Part shown: piece by piece, positions 13,851-20,936 of the stretch
Position numbering within the stretch: position 1 is the first letter of the stretch
Layout of the letters: each line of letters starts with the position of its first letter
Assembly (NCBI GenBank): GCA_947074135.1
Contig: CAMTOL010000014.1
Span: 1 to 20,936, forward strand
DNA: 20,936 nt
Reading direction: 5' to 3'
From: an uncultured Rikenellaceae bacterium
GTDB taxonomy: Bacteria; Bacteroidota; Bacteroidia; Bacteroidales; Rikenellaceae
Notes under the pieces: generated by a model
Told to the model about the DNA's origin: nothing
Seen by the model: only the letters and a program-made list of their open reading frames with translations
Database searches by the model: none
Translations under genes and position numbers: made by a program

Positions 13851-16800
13851 ATGCCAACTGATAAAGATGATGTTATAAGAAGAATTGTAGAGAAAGGTCA
13901 ACGTGAGGGTAGAGCGAGTAGTAGAAGTGCTAGAAAAGGTGCATCTACTACTCGTGTGTCTAGACCTATTGCTAAGAACGCAGATGGACAAGCTGGTAAA
14001 AATGGACGACAAGTTGTCGAACCTAAAGGTGTTAAAAAAGGTGCAGTAAAACCTGCGACTAGAACAAAATCAGTTGCCACTCAAACGCAAAGTGTAGATA
14101 TTGCGCCTTCTAAAACAGAGAGTTCAAAGAGCAAAGAATCCAAACCCAAAGTAGAGAGTGAAATCCATATTTGGATAGCTCTTGTTCTATTTTTCGTTGC
14201 AGGATATCTTTTCCTTTCAACTTTATCGTATTTAATCTATTGGGAGCCAGATGCTGATATATCTCAATTCTCTAATTTCTTTAATGTCAAGTTAGAAGCA
14301 GCACGAAATTGGGGAGGAAAGTTCGGGGCGGTAGTTGCTGACCTAATTATTGGGCAATGGGTTGGAGTAATGGGAGTTATGGTGCCTGTTGTTTTTCTGA
14401 TGTTAGGACTTAGGTTGCTTAGAATTCCATCGCTAAGACTTAAAAAAACGATTATTGCATCAATTGCGTTAATGTTTATTGGCTCATTAGCTTTGGGGCA
14501 CTTTTTTGGACGTAATGTTGCTGTGTTTGGTAGCGGTTGGGGCGGAGAGTCTGGTATCTATATATCTGAGTGGTTGAGTTCTGTTATTGGATATGAAGGA
14601 ACATCGTTGTTGGTTGTTTTTGTGGCTTTGGCGCTTTTATATTATGCAAACTCTTCAATTCTGACTTCGATAGGAGCACTATTTAAAAGCTACCTTGCTC
14701 GTCGAGATGAGCGTAGAATTGCTGCTCGTGAGCGTGAACGTCTTCACCTTCAAAAAGCTGATGAAGCAGAGGTATTGCAACGCCAAAATGTGGAGCAAGA
14801 GATACAAGGACAACTTGCTGACATAAAAGAGGATAATCAACCAAATGTTGGAGGTGTAGTTCAATCGCAGGAGCAGATGATTGAACCTGTGGTGCCCCAC
14901 GAACAGAGTGATGAGTCTAAAGAACAAATTGTGGTGCCTCAAAGTGAGAATTATGAGCATAATAGAGTTCAAGAGGTAGATAAAACGCAGCTTATTGAGC
15001 TTGAAGGGGCGCAATGGGGCTATATTATCGATTATGATGTTGCGGGAAATCCTGTATATCTATATGTTGATACCGCAACATTGGTGTCAAATGTTGCCGA
15101 AGTTCAAAGTGGCGAGAAAGTAGTAAAAGCGCACAAATTTGTCGAAGCACCCCCAAAAGAGGAGCTGCAAAACGAAGACGATATTGAGTTTGTAGTTTAT
15201 GAGGCTCCAATCGAACCAAAGGTCGAAAGAGTAGCAGAGAGTGTTGTGGGCGAGCAGATTGAGATGAACGTTGAACCAGAACCTGTTTATGTTGGAGAAC
15301 CGAATGTGAAGATAGAGGATAAAGTTGAAGAGCCTAAAAATCTTGACTTTGCTGTTGAGAGTGCAAAAGAGGAGGAGAAATTATCGGCGGTGGATATCAA
15401 CACAATGCCGCTCTATGACCCAACTGCAGAATTGCCAAACTATCGTAAACCTATGGTAGAACTGCTCAAAGAGCATACCAATAAGGTGGTTGTTACAAAA
15501 GAGGAACTTAATGCCAATAAAGATAGGATTATTCATACACTGCTCACATTTGGTATTAAAATCGACTCAATTAAGGCGACAGTTGGTCCGACGGTGACGC
15601 TATATGAGATTATTCCAGCTCCCGGTGTTCGAATTAGTAAGATTAAAAATCTAGAAGATGATATCGCACTGACCCTTTCGGCTTTGGGTATTCGTATTAT
15701 TGCGCCAATTCCGGGCAAAGGTACAATTGGTATCGAGGTGCCGAACCAAAACAAAGAGATAGTGTCGATGCACTCGGTTGTATGCTCTGCTAAATTCCAA
15801 GATATTAAGGCTGAACTACCTATTGCATTAGGTAAAAATATTCAAGGCGAAACATTTGCTTTTGACCTCGCCAAAATGCCGCACTTGTTGGTGGCAGGGG
15901 CTACTGGACAGGGTAAATCGGTTGGGCTGAATGCCATTATTACATCGCTGCTCTACAAGAAACACCCATCGGAACTGAAATTTGTGTTAGTTGACCCTAA
16001 AAAAGTCGAGCTAACTCTATACTCTCAACTCGAAAAACACTTCCTAGCCAAGATGGAGGGTGAAGAGGAGGCGATTATAACCGACACTCAAAAGGTGGTT
16101 TATACGCTCAATTCGATTTGTAAGGAGATGGACGAACGTTACGACCTGTTGAAAAAGGCTATGGTGCGTAATATTGTTGAGTATAACGATAAGTTTATTC
16201 ACCGACGTTTAAATCCCGAAAAAGGACACCGTTTCTTGCCCTATTTTGTGGTTGTTATTGATGAGTTTGCCGATCTGATTATGACGGCAGGACGTGAGGT
16301 CGAAACGCCGATTGCTCGTATTGCGCAGCTAGCTCGTGCGGTTGGTATCCACCTAATTATAGCTACACAGCGTCCAACGACAAATATTATTACAGGTGTT
16401 ATTAAAGCTAACTTCCCTGCGCGTATTGCGTTTAGGGTAACCTCAATGATTGACTCTCGTACAATTCTCGATACGCCCGGTGCGAATCAGTTGATTGGTA
16501 AAGGCGATATGTTGGTTTCGACTGGTAGCGAGATGACTCGTGTTCAGTGTGCGTTTGTCGACACGCCTGAAGTAGCCGATATTGTTGAGTTTATTGCCTC
16601 GCAGCGTGGTTATGTTTCGGCTTATGAGTTGCCAGAGTTTGTGCCTGAGAGCGATAATGGGTCGGTCAAAGATGTTGATATGACCAAAAAAGATGCACTT
16701 TTTGAGGAGGTTGCTAGGTTTGTGGTTGGCACTCAGACTGGTTCGGCATCGACTATTCAGCGTAAGTTTTCGATTGGATTTAACAGGGCAGGTAGGTTGA

Positions 16801-16907
16801 TAGACCAGTTAGAGGCGGCAGGAATTGTTGGTCGTCAGGTTGGCAGTAAGCCTCGTGAGGTGTTGATACAAGATCCAGTAACGTTGGAGATGATTATAAA
16901 TGGATAG
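13851..16907 (+). CDS. ftsK: FtsK DNA translocase
   Basis: Septal DNA pump that clears and aligns the chromosome termini for dimer resolution. The ATG at 13851 gives 1018 residues; an adjacent GTG at 13848 is in frame and cannot be excluded. A basic, Ser/Lys/Arg-rich cytoplasmic tail (1-105) is followed by four helices at about 107-131, 161-191, 201-220 and 252-275, then a charged Arg/Glu segment and a long acidic, Val/Glu/Pro-rich linker to about 515. The motor follows: Walker A GATGQGKS at 683-690, Walker B VVVIDEFADL at 800-809, and the ATQRP motif near 838-842. The last 70 residues form the winged-helix gamma domain that reads polar DNA motifs. Its last eight bases overlap the next gene, indicating coupled translation. 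Confidence 0.96.
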   Translation: MPTDKDDVIRRIVEKGQREGRASSRSARKGASTTRVSRPIAKNADGQAGKNGRQVVEPKGVKKGAVKPATRTKSVATQTQSVDIAPSKTESSKSKESKPKVESEIHIWIALVLFFVAGYLFLSTLSYLIYWEPDADISQFSNFFNVKLEAARNWGGKFGAVVADLIIGQWVGVMGVMVPVVFLMLGLRLLRIPSLRLKKTIIASIALMFIGSLALGHFFGRNVAVFGSGWGGESGIYISEWLSSVIGYEGTSLLVVFVALALLYYANSSILTSIGALFKSYLARRDERRIAARERERLHLQKADEAEVLQRQNVEQEIQGQLADIKEDNQPNVGGVVQSQEQMIEPVVPHEQSDESKEQIVVPQSENYEHNRVQEVDKTQLIELEGAQWGYIIDYDVAGNPVYLYVDTATLVSNVAEVQSGEKVVKAHKFVEAPPKEELQNEDDIEFVVYEAPIEPKVERVAESVVGEQIEMNVEPEPVYVGEPNVKIEDKVEEPKNLDFAVESAKEEEKLSAVDINTMPLYDPTAELPNYRKPMVELLKEHTNKVVVTKEELNANKDRIIHTLLTFGIKIDSIKATVGPTVTLYEIIPAPGVRISKIKNLEDDIALTLSALGIRIIAPIPGKGTIGIEVPNQNKEIVSMHSVVCSAKFQDIKAELPIALGKNIQGETFAFDLAKMPHLLVAGATGQGKSVGLNAIITSLLYKKHPSELKFVLVDPKKVELTLYSQLEKHFLAKMEGEEEAIITDTQKVVYTLNSICKEMDERYDLLKKAMVRNIVEYNDKFIHRRLNPEKGHRFLPYFVVVIDEFADLIMTAGREVETPIARIAQLARAVGIHLIIATQRPTTNIITGVIKANFPARIAFRVTSMIDSRTILDTPGANQLIGKGDMLVSTGSEMTRVQCAFVDTPEVADIVEFIASQRGYVSAYELPEFVPESDNGSVKDVDMTKKDALFEEVARFVVGTQTGSASTIQRKFSIGFNRAGRLIDQLEAAGIVGRQVGSKPREVLIQDPVTLEMIING

Positions 16908-17202
16908 GCAGCAATACGAAAAGAGAGTGCTTGGTGTGATGATTGCACTATATTGCAAGAACAAACACAATACCTCTAAGATGCTGTGCGCTCAGTGTCA
17001 AGAGCTGCTGGAGTATGGGATAACAAAAATAGAGCGATGCCCGTTGGACGACAATAAAACGACGTGCGATAGCTGTACGATTCACTGCTACAAACCGTTA
17101 CAAAGAGAGCAAATCAGAGTTGCGATGCGATACAGCGGACCTCGTATGATACTCCACCACCCGGTAATGGCTCTAAGACACTTAATGAAAAGAAAAAAGT
17201 AA
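16900..17202 (+). CDS. ygbA: YgbA-family cysteine-rich protein (nitrous oxide-stimulated promoter family)
   Basis: A 100-residue protein I recognise as the YgbA family (Pfam PF11756). The family signature is the second half: HCYKP at 62-66, then RVAMRYSGPRMILHHPVMA (73-91) and LRHL. Seven cysteines (19, 30, 33, 47, 56, 59, 63), including CxxC pairs at 30/33 and 56/59, suggest a metal or iron-sulphur site; that is inference. In enteric bacteria ygbA is a target of the nitric-oxide sensor NsrR, but its biochemical role is not settled as far as I know. Here it overlaps the end of ftsK by eight bases and sits 18 bases before gpmI, so it is probably made constitutively with them unless an internal promoter exists. 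Confidence 0.85.
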   Translation: MDRQQYEKRVLGVMIALYCKNKHNTSKMLCAQCQELLEYGITKIERCPLDDNKTTCDSCTIHCYKPLQREQIRVAMRYSGPRMILHHPVMALRHLMKRKK

Positions 17203-17220
17203 ATAATAAATATTAAACAA

Positions 17221-18717
17221 ATGAAAAACAAAGTATTGCTGATGATACTAGATGGGTGGGGAAATGGTGACCACTCTAAAAGTGACGCTATCTTCTCGAA
17301 TCACCCTGAATTTATTAACTCCCTTATGGCGAAATATCCAACATCGGAGCTTAGAACGGACGGCGAAAATGTGGGGCTACCCGACGGTCAAATGGGTAAC
17401 TCAGAGGTGGGACACCAAAATATCGGTGCTGGTCGTATCCTATATCAAGACCTTGTGAAAATTAACAAAACAATTAAAGATAACGCTCTGCTTCAAAATA
17501 AAGAGATTAAAGCGGCTCTAGACTATGCAAAAGCTAATAATGCTGCTGTTCACTTCCTAGGTTTAGCATCGCACGGTGGCGTTCATAGCTCGCTAGAACA
17601 CCTTTACGCTATGACTCAACTTTTTGGCGATAACGGCGTTGAAAAGGTCTATACTCACTGCTTTATGGATGGACGTGACACAGACCCTAAGAGCGGTAAA
17701 GAGTTTGTTGCCGAGATTGAACAGAGAGCTTATGGCAAAGTGGCATCGGTGATTGGTCGCTACTACGCAATGGATAGAGATAAGCGTTGGGAACGCGTTA
17801 AAGAGGCTTACGATCTATTGGTAAATGGTGTTGGAGTCGAAGCCACAAGCGCAACTGAAGCTATTCAGGCATCGTATGACGCTGGTGTAACCGATGAGTT
17901 TATCAAACCTATTATCTTGGACAAAGAGGCTGTGATTAAACCTAACGATGTGGTTATCTTCTACAACTTCCGCAACGATAGAGCTAAAGAGCTTACAGTT
18001 GTGCTTACACAGCAAGATATGCCAGAAGAGGGTATGCACACTCTTCCATTGTACTACTGCACAATGACCCCTTATGATTCATCGTTCAAAGGACTTCATA
18101 TATTGTTCGACAAAGAGAACGTTCAAAATACTCTTGGAGAGTATATCTCAAAACAGGGGCTTAAACAGTTGCGTATTGCAGAAACTGAGAAATTTGCTCA
18201 CGTAACGTTCTTCTTTAACGGTGGTCAAGAGGTTGCTTTCGAGAACGAGAGCCGCATTCTGATTCCTTCGCCAAAAGTTGCAACCTACGACCTCCAACCT
18301 GAAATGTCAGCTCCACAGATTGCTGATGCTCTTGTTGCAGAGTTGAACAAAGGTACAGAGGATTTTGTGTGCTTGAACTTTGCAAATGGCGATATGGTTG
18401 GTCATACAGGTATTTATGAGGCTATCTCTAAAGCGATTAAGACTGTTGATGAGTGTGTTAAACGTGTGGTTGAAGCTGCTCGTGCCAATGGTTACACAGT
18501 GCTTATCACTGCCGACCACGGTAACGCCGACAATGCAGTAAATGCCGACGGTTCGCCAAACACAGCGCACTCGCTCAACCCAGTGCCATTCATTGTGGTT
18601 AGCGACGATATTAAGAGCGTCCATAATGGCGTTTTGGCAGATATTGCGCCAACTGTGCTTTCGATTATGGGATTGTCTGTTCCAAGCGAGATGACTGGCA
18701 AGGTGTTGGTAGGATAG
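17221..18717 (+). CDS. gpmI: 2,3-bisphosphoglycerate-independent phosphoglycerate mutase
   Basis: Glycolytic and gluconeogenic enzyme interconverting 3- and 2-phosphoglycerate using two manganese ions, in the cytoplasm. The 498 residues are slightly short of the usual 510 or so but contain every family block: LDGWG with D11, MGNSEVGH with the phosphorylated S61 (58-65), SHGGVHS (117-123), [10 protein letters not shown] (150-159), [15 protein letters not shown] (179-193), NFRNDRA (249-255), NGDMVGHTG (389-397) and TADHGNAD (430-437), plus H450. The start follows an A-rich leader 18 bases after the YgbA-like gene. It is the last gene of the run from skp; a strong terminator follows. Metabolic genes ending a division operon are unremarkable. 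Confidence 0.97.
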   Translation: MKNKVLLMILDGWGNGDHSKSDAIFSNHPEFINSLMAKYPTSELRTDGENVGLPDGQMGNSEVGHQNIGAGRILYQDLVKINKTIKDNALLQNKEIKAALDYAKANNAAVHFLGLASHGGVHSSLEHLYAMTQLFGDNGVEKVYTHCFMDGRDTDPKSGKEFVAEIEQRAYGKVASVIGRYYAMDRDKRWERVKEAYDLLVNGVGVEATSATEAIQASYDAGVTDEFIKPIILDKEAVIKPNDVVIFYNFRNDRAKELTVVLTQQDMPEEGMHTLPLYYCTMTPYDSSFKGLHILFDKENVQNTLGEYISKQGLKQLRIAETEKFAHVTFFFNGGQEVAFENESRILIPSPKVATYDLQPEMSAPQIADALVAELNKGTEDFVCLNFANGDMVGHTGIYEAISKAIKTVDECVKRVVEAARANGYTVLITADHGNADNAVNADGSPNTAHSLNPVPFIVVSDDIKSVHNGVLADIAPTVLSIMGLSVPSEMTGKVLVG

Positions 18718-18745
18718 AGTTTTTTTTAACTCTCGTTTTATGATA

Positions 18746-18786
18746 GAGTAGTTACCTTCCTAAGTTGGGTAGCTGCTCTTTTTTTT
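18746..18786 (+). terminator. Strong intrinsic terminator after gpmI
   Basis: Arms GAGTAGTTACC (18746-18756) and GGTAGCTGCTC (18768-18778) pair over 11 bases with two G-U pairs, followed by eight T residues. It closes the skp-to-gpmI operon. Confidence 0.9.
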
Positions 18787-18846
18787 GCACTTTGATTATA
18801 GTATAATCTCTTTTTGGAATTGTGAATAAACTAACACTATTTTTTT

Positions 18847-18878
18847 TTTGTTCCTTTTACTAAGTTGTGCTACTTTTG
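18847..18878 (+). promoter_or_regulatory. Promoter of the purF-type gene
   Basis: A full-consensus Bacteroidetes promoter: TTTG at 18847-18850, exactly 20 bases, then TACTTTTG at 18871-18878. Transcription would begin near 18885, leaving a leader of about 77 bases. I see no obvious purine-repressor palindrome around it. Confidence 0.8.
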
Positions 18879-18888
18879 TAGCCTATTA

Positions 18889-18931
18889 TCACTCTGAACC
18901 AATAGTGAACCACGCTAATTATATGCCGTGG
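18889..18931 (+). promoter_or_regulatory. Two small hairpins in the purF-type leader
   Basis: TCACT (18889-18893) pairs with AGTGA (18904-18908), and CCACG (18910-18914) pairs with CGTGG (18927-18931). Both fall inside the predicted untranslated leader. Five-base stems are weak evidence for a regulatory structure. Confidence 0.3.
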
Positions 18932-18961
18932 AATAGTTAATCATCTTTTTAGTAAACTATT

Positions 18962-20725
18962 ATGGAATCACTCAAACACGAGTGCGGTGTAGCACTCATT
19001 CGACTTCGCAAACCGCTGGACTACTATGTCCAAAAGTATGACACCTCAAGCTATGCGTTAGGAAAACTCTACTTGCTGATGCAAAAACAGCATAATCGAG
19101 GTCAGGAGGGTGCAGGAGTTGCCTGTGTTAATCTGTCGGTAGCACCTGGCGAGGAGTTTATGCACCGTGAACGAAAAGAGGGCAAAAATGCAATACCTGA
19201 AATTTTCGAAGAGATTGGGAAACAAATTAAACAGACTCCTATTGGTGAAGCAGAACCATTTATGGGAGAGTGTTATATGGGACACCTAAGATACAGTACA
19301 ACAGGTCGTTCGGGAGTAACTTATGTGCACCCACACCTTCGTAGAAGCAATTATAGACGCAATACCTTTGCGCTCTGCGGAAACTTTAACCTGACTAATG
19401 TTGACGAGGTTTTTAAACACCTCAAATCGCAAGGTCAGCACCCACGCCGCACTTCAGACACTACAATAATGCTCGAACAGTTGGGTTATGCGCTAGACAA
19501 CTGCAAAGGAGATACAGAGGCCGTTATCAAAGAGTGTATGCCACTCTGGGATGGCGGCTTTGTTATTTGCGGAATGACTGGAGATGGCGAGATGTTTGCC
19601 GTTCGTGACCCTTGGGGTATTCGCAGTGCGTTCTGCTATACTGACGACGAAATTGTGGTTGTTGCTTCGGAAAGACCAGCAATCGAAACAGTTATGAATG
19701 TCGATTCGTCGTCAATTGTCGAAATAGAACCCGGTCAAGCCGTTATTATATCGCCAGATGCTTCGGTTAGAAGAGTCCAAATTATTAAGCCTACAAAGGT
19801 AACGCCCTGCTCGTTCGAACGTATCTACTTCTCGCGTGGTAACGATGTCGATATCTACAGAGAGCGTAAAGCGCTAGGTTGTGGCGTTGTTCCAGCTGTG
19901 TTGGAGTCCATTGGTGGCGATTTGCAAAATAGTGTATTCTCGTTTATTCCAAATACAGCCGAAATTGCCTTCTGGGGTATGAACGAGTATCTTAAAGAGC
20001 ACCTCGAAAGAGAAAAATTAAGGAAAGTTCTCGCGCTGAAGCACCCAACGGAAGAGCAGCTTGAAGAGATTATATCGCAAAAAGTGCGTATCGAGAAGGT
20101 TGCAATTAAGGATATTAAACTTCGAACCTTTATTAGCGAAAGCGGACAACGTGATGAGTTGGCTAACCACGTCTATGATATTACTTATGGCTCGATTGTG
20201 CCGCATAAAGATAATCTAGTTGTAATTGATGATTCAATTGTTCGTGGAACAACTCTCGAAAAGAGCATCATAACAATTCTTGCTCGATTGAACCCTAAAA
20301 AGTTGGTTATTGTTTCCTCGGCTCCGCAGATTCGATATCCCGACTTTTACGGTATCGATATGGCTGATATCGCACAACTGATAGCCTTTAAGGCAGTGTT
20401 GAAACTTAGTAGTTTTGAGCAAGTTGAGCTGGTTTATCGTAAGTGTAAAGCGCAGCAGGGGAAACAGAATAGCGAGTTAGTTAATTATGTTAAGGAGTTG
20501 TACGACCCATTTACAGATGAACAAATCTCGAGAAAAATTGCCGAAATTGTAACGCCCCCCGAAGTTAAGTGCGATGTCGATATTATTTTCCAAACTTGTG
20601 AGAAATTGTCGGAAATTTGTGTTAACAATGGCGGTGACTGGTACTTTACGGGCAACTACCCAACCCTTGGCGGTGTGCACCTACTCAATGAGTCGTTCAT
20701 CAATTTCTACGAGAATCGAAGGTAA
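18962..20725 (+). CDS. purF: Amidophosphoribosyltransferase, long Bacteroidetes form
   Basis: Amidotransferase that replaces the pyrophosphate of PRPP with glutamine-derived ammonia, the first step of purine synthesis. The 587 residues are longer than E. coli PurF (about 505). C8, in HECGV, is the expected nucleophile after removal of a seven-residue propeptide. The class II glutaminase is marked by RGQEGAG (46-52), GHLRYSTTG (107-115) with R110, CGNFN (139-143) and D166. The synthase half shows SFERIYFSR (284-292), KLRTFI (386-391), the PRPP loop VVIDDSIVRGTT (420-431) and APQIRYPDFYGID (454-466). No CxxC is present, so the iron-sulphur cluster of B. subtilis PurF is unlikely. An extra tail from about 500 holds WYFTGNYPTLGGV. 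It has its own promoter. A paralogous role is possible if a standard purF exists elsewhere. Confidence 0.87.
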   Translation: MESLKHECGVALIRLRKPLDYYVQKYDTSSYALGKLYLLMQKQHNRGQEGAGVACVNLSVAPGEEFMHRERKEGKNAIPEIFEEIGKQIKQTPIGEAEPFMGECYMGHLRYSTTGRSGVTYVHPHLRRSNYRRNTFALCGNFNLTNVDEVFKHLKSQGQHPRRTSDTTIMLEQLGYALDNCKGDTEAVIKECMPLWDGGFVICGMTGDGEMFAVRDPWGIRSAFCYTDDEIVVVASERPAIETVMNVDSSSIVEIEPGQAVIISPDASVRRVQIIKPTKVTPCSFERIYFSRGNDVDIYRERKALGCGVVPAVLESIGGDLQNSVFSFIPNTAEIAFWGMNEYLKEHLEREKLRKVLALKHPTEEQLEEIISQKVRIEKVAIKDIKLRTFISESGQRDELANHVYDITYGSIVPHKDNLVVIDDSIVRGTTLEKSIITILARLNPKKLVIVSSAPQIRYPDFYGIDMADIAQLIAFKAVLKLSSFEQVELVYRKCKAQQGKQNSELVNYVKELYDPFTDEQISRKIAEIVTPPEVKCDVDIIFQTCEKLSEICVNNGGDWYFTGNYPTLGGVHLLNESFINFYENRR

Positions 20726-20769
20726 TATAACCTAAGCTTTTCCTTTTATTTTAGCGTATGAATTGCTTA

Positions 20770-20886
20770 TCAAGTTTTGGAATTATTACGACTTAATTCG
20801 TCAACGTTTCCGACATGCTTGGCCACTTTACCGAAATTTCCCAAATCACCCACAACGTTCTCATCATCGCTTAACGTTCTCTCCAT
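20770..20886 (-). CDS. Possible 38-residue small protein
   Basis: A short open frame with an unusually good ribosome-binding sequence for this window: GGAGGGG lies seven bases upstream of its ATG on the minus strand. The product starts MERTLSDDENVVG and is polar, with no membrane segment or known motif that I recognise. It could be real, a remnant of a larger gene, or chance. Confidence 0.2.
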   Translation of the reverse strand: MERTLSDDENVVGDLGNFGKVAKHVGNVDELSRNNSKT

Positions 20887-20936
20887 TGTTTTACCCCTCC
20901 ATGTTTATATTCGGCTACTAAAGCACCTTCCTTTTT
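20871..20936 (-). CDS. Possible 3' end of a minus-strand gene running off the window
   Basis: Reading inward from the right edge on the minus strand, one frame stays open for 21 codons to a TAA at 20871-20873 and encodes EGALVAEYKHGGVKQWRER. The stretch ALVAEYKHGGV loosely resembles helix-turn-helix regions of transposases and phage regulators. It is too short to assign, and it overlaps the start of the 38-residue frame in a different phase. Confidence 0.2.
   Translation of the reverse strand, partial: KKEGALVAEYKHGGVKQWRER

Noticed and set aside
18885..18961. Purine riboswitch or PurR box before the purF-type gene
   Set aside because: The leader is about 77 bases with only two five-base stems and no purine-aptamer core, and no long operator palindrome is seen.
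20815..20874. 19-codon plus-strand frame MLGHFTEISQ after the purF-type gene
   Set aside because: Too short, with no leader signal, and it overlaps the equally weak minus-strand frames.
1..20936. CRISPR arrays, tRNA or rRNA genes, toxin-antitoxin pairs and restriction or defence genes
   Set aside because: I looked through all intergenic stretches and found no regularly spaced repeats, cloverleaf-like sequences or matching protein motifs; nearly all of the window is accounted for by core genes.

Overview
The window reads as ordinary chromosomal core DNA from a member of the Bacteroidetes, most likely the order Bacteroidales. Base composition is AT-rich (around 40% GC by eye). Start codons are preceded by A-rich leaders rather than clear Shine-Dalgarno sequences. 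Several upstream regions carry the Bacteroidetes promoter signature (TTTG, about 20 bases, TAnnTTTG). Gene order is also typical of this phylum: uppS-bamA-ompH(skp)-murI, and an exbB / membrane protein / exbD / exbD cluster. I cannot assign a genus.

Layout: (1) 147-1157, a type I L-asparaginase with its own terminator. (2) 1525-3807, a proton-motive-force transducer operon: ExbB, an unassigned four-helix membrane protein and two ExbD-type proteins, closed by a strong terminator at 3845-3882. It has no adjacent tonB. (3) 3991-4737 on the minus strand, fabG, with its own terminator and promoter. (4) 4997-8703, glyA followed 47 bases later by a lipoprotein GH20 beta-hexosaminidase. (5) 8949-12314, uppS and bamA behind a promoter at 8895. 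(6) 12468-18717, a tightly spaced run skp/ompH-murI-ftsK-ygbA-like-gpmI behind a textbook promoter at 12341-12372 and closed by a terminator at 18746-18786. (7) 18962-20725, a long Bacteroidetes-type amidophosphoribosyltransferase behind another textbook promoter. (8) A final 211 bases without a convincing gene.

Regions 5 and 6 form an envelope and division block. UppS makes the lipid carrier for wall and surface glycans, BamA inserts outer-membrane proteins, Skp chaperones them through the periplasm, MurI supplies D-glutamate for peptidoglycan, and FtsK moves chromosomes at the septum. Region 2 would power outer-membrane processes. FabG, GlyA, GpmI and the PurF-type enzyme are central metabolism.

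I found no CRISPR array, intact insertion sequence, tRNA, rRNA, phage gene or defence cassette, and I do not see a convincing undescribed multi-gene system. The most distinctive points are the unassigned membrane protein in the ExbBD operon, a cysteine-rich YgbA-family protein overlapping ftsK, unusual residues in UppS, FabG and BamA, heavy use of the TAG stop codon, and structured leaders before uppS and the purF-type gene.
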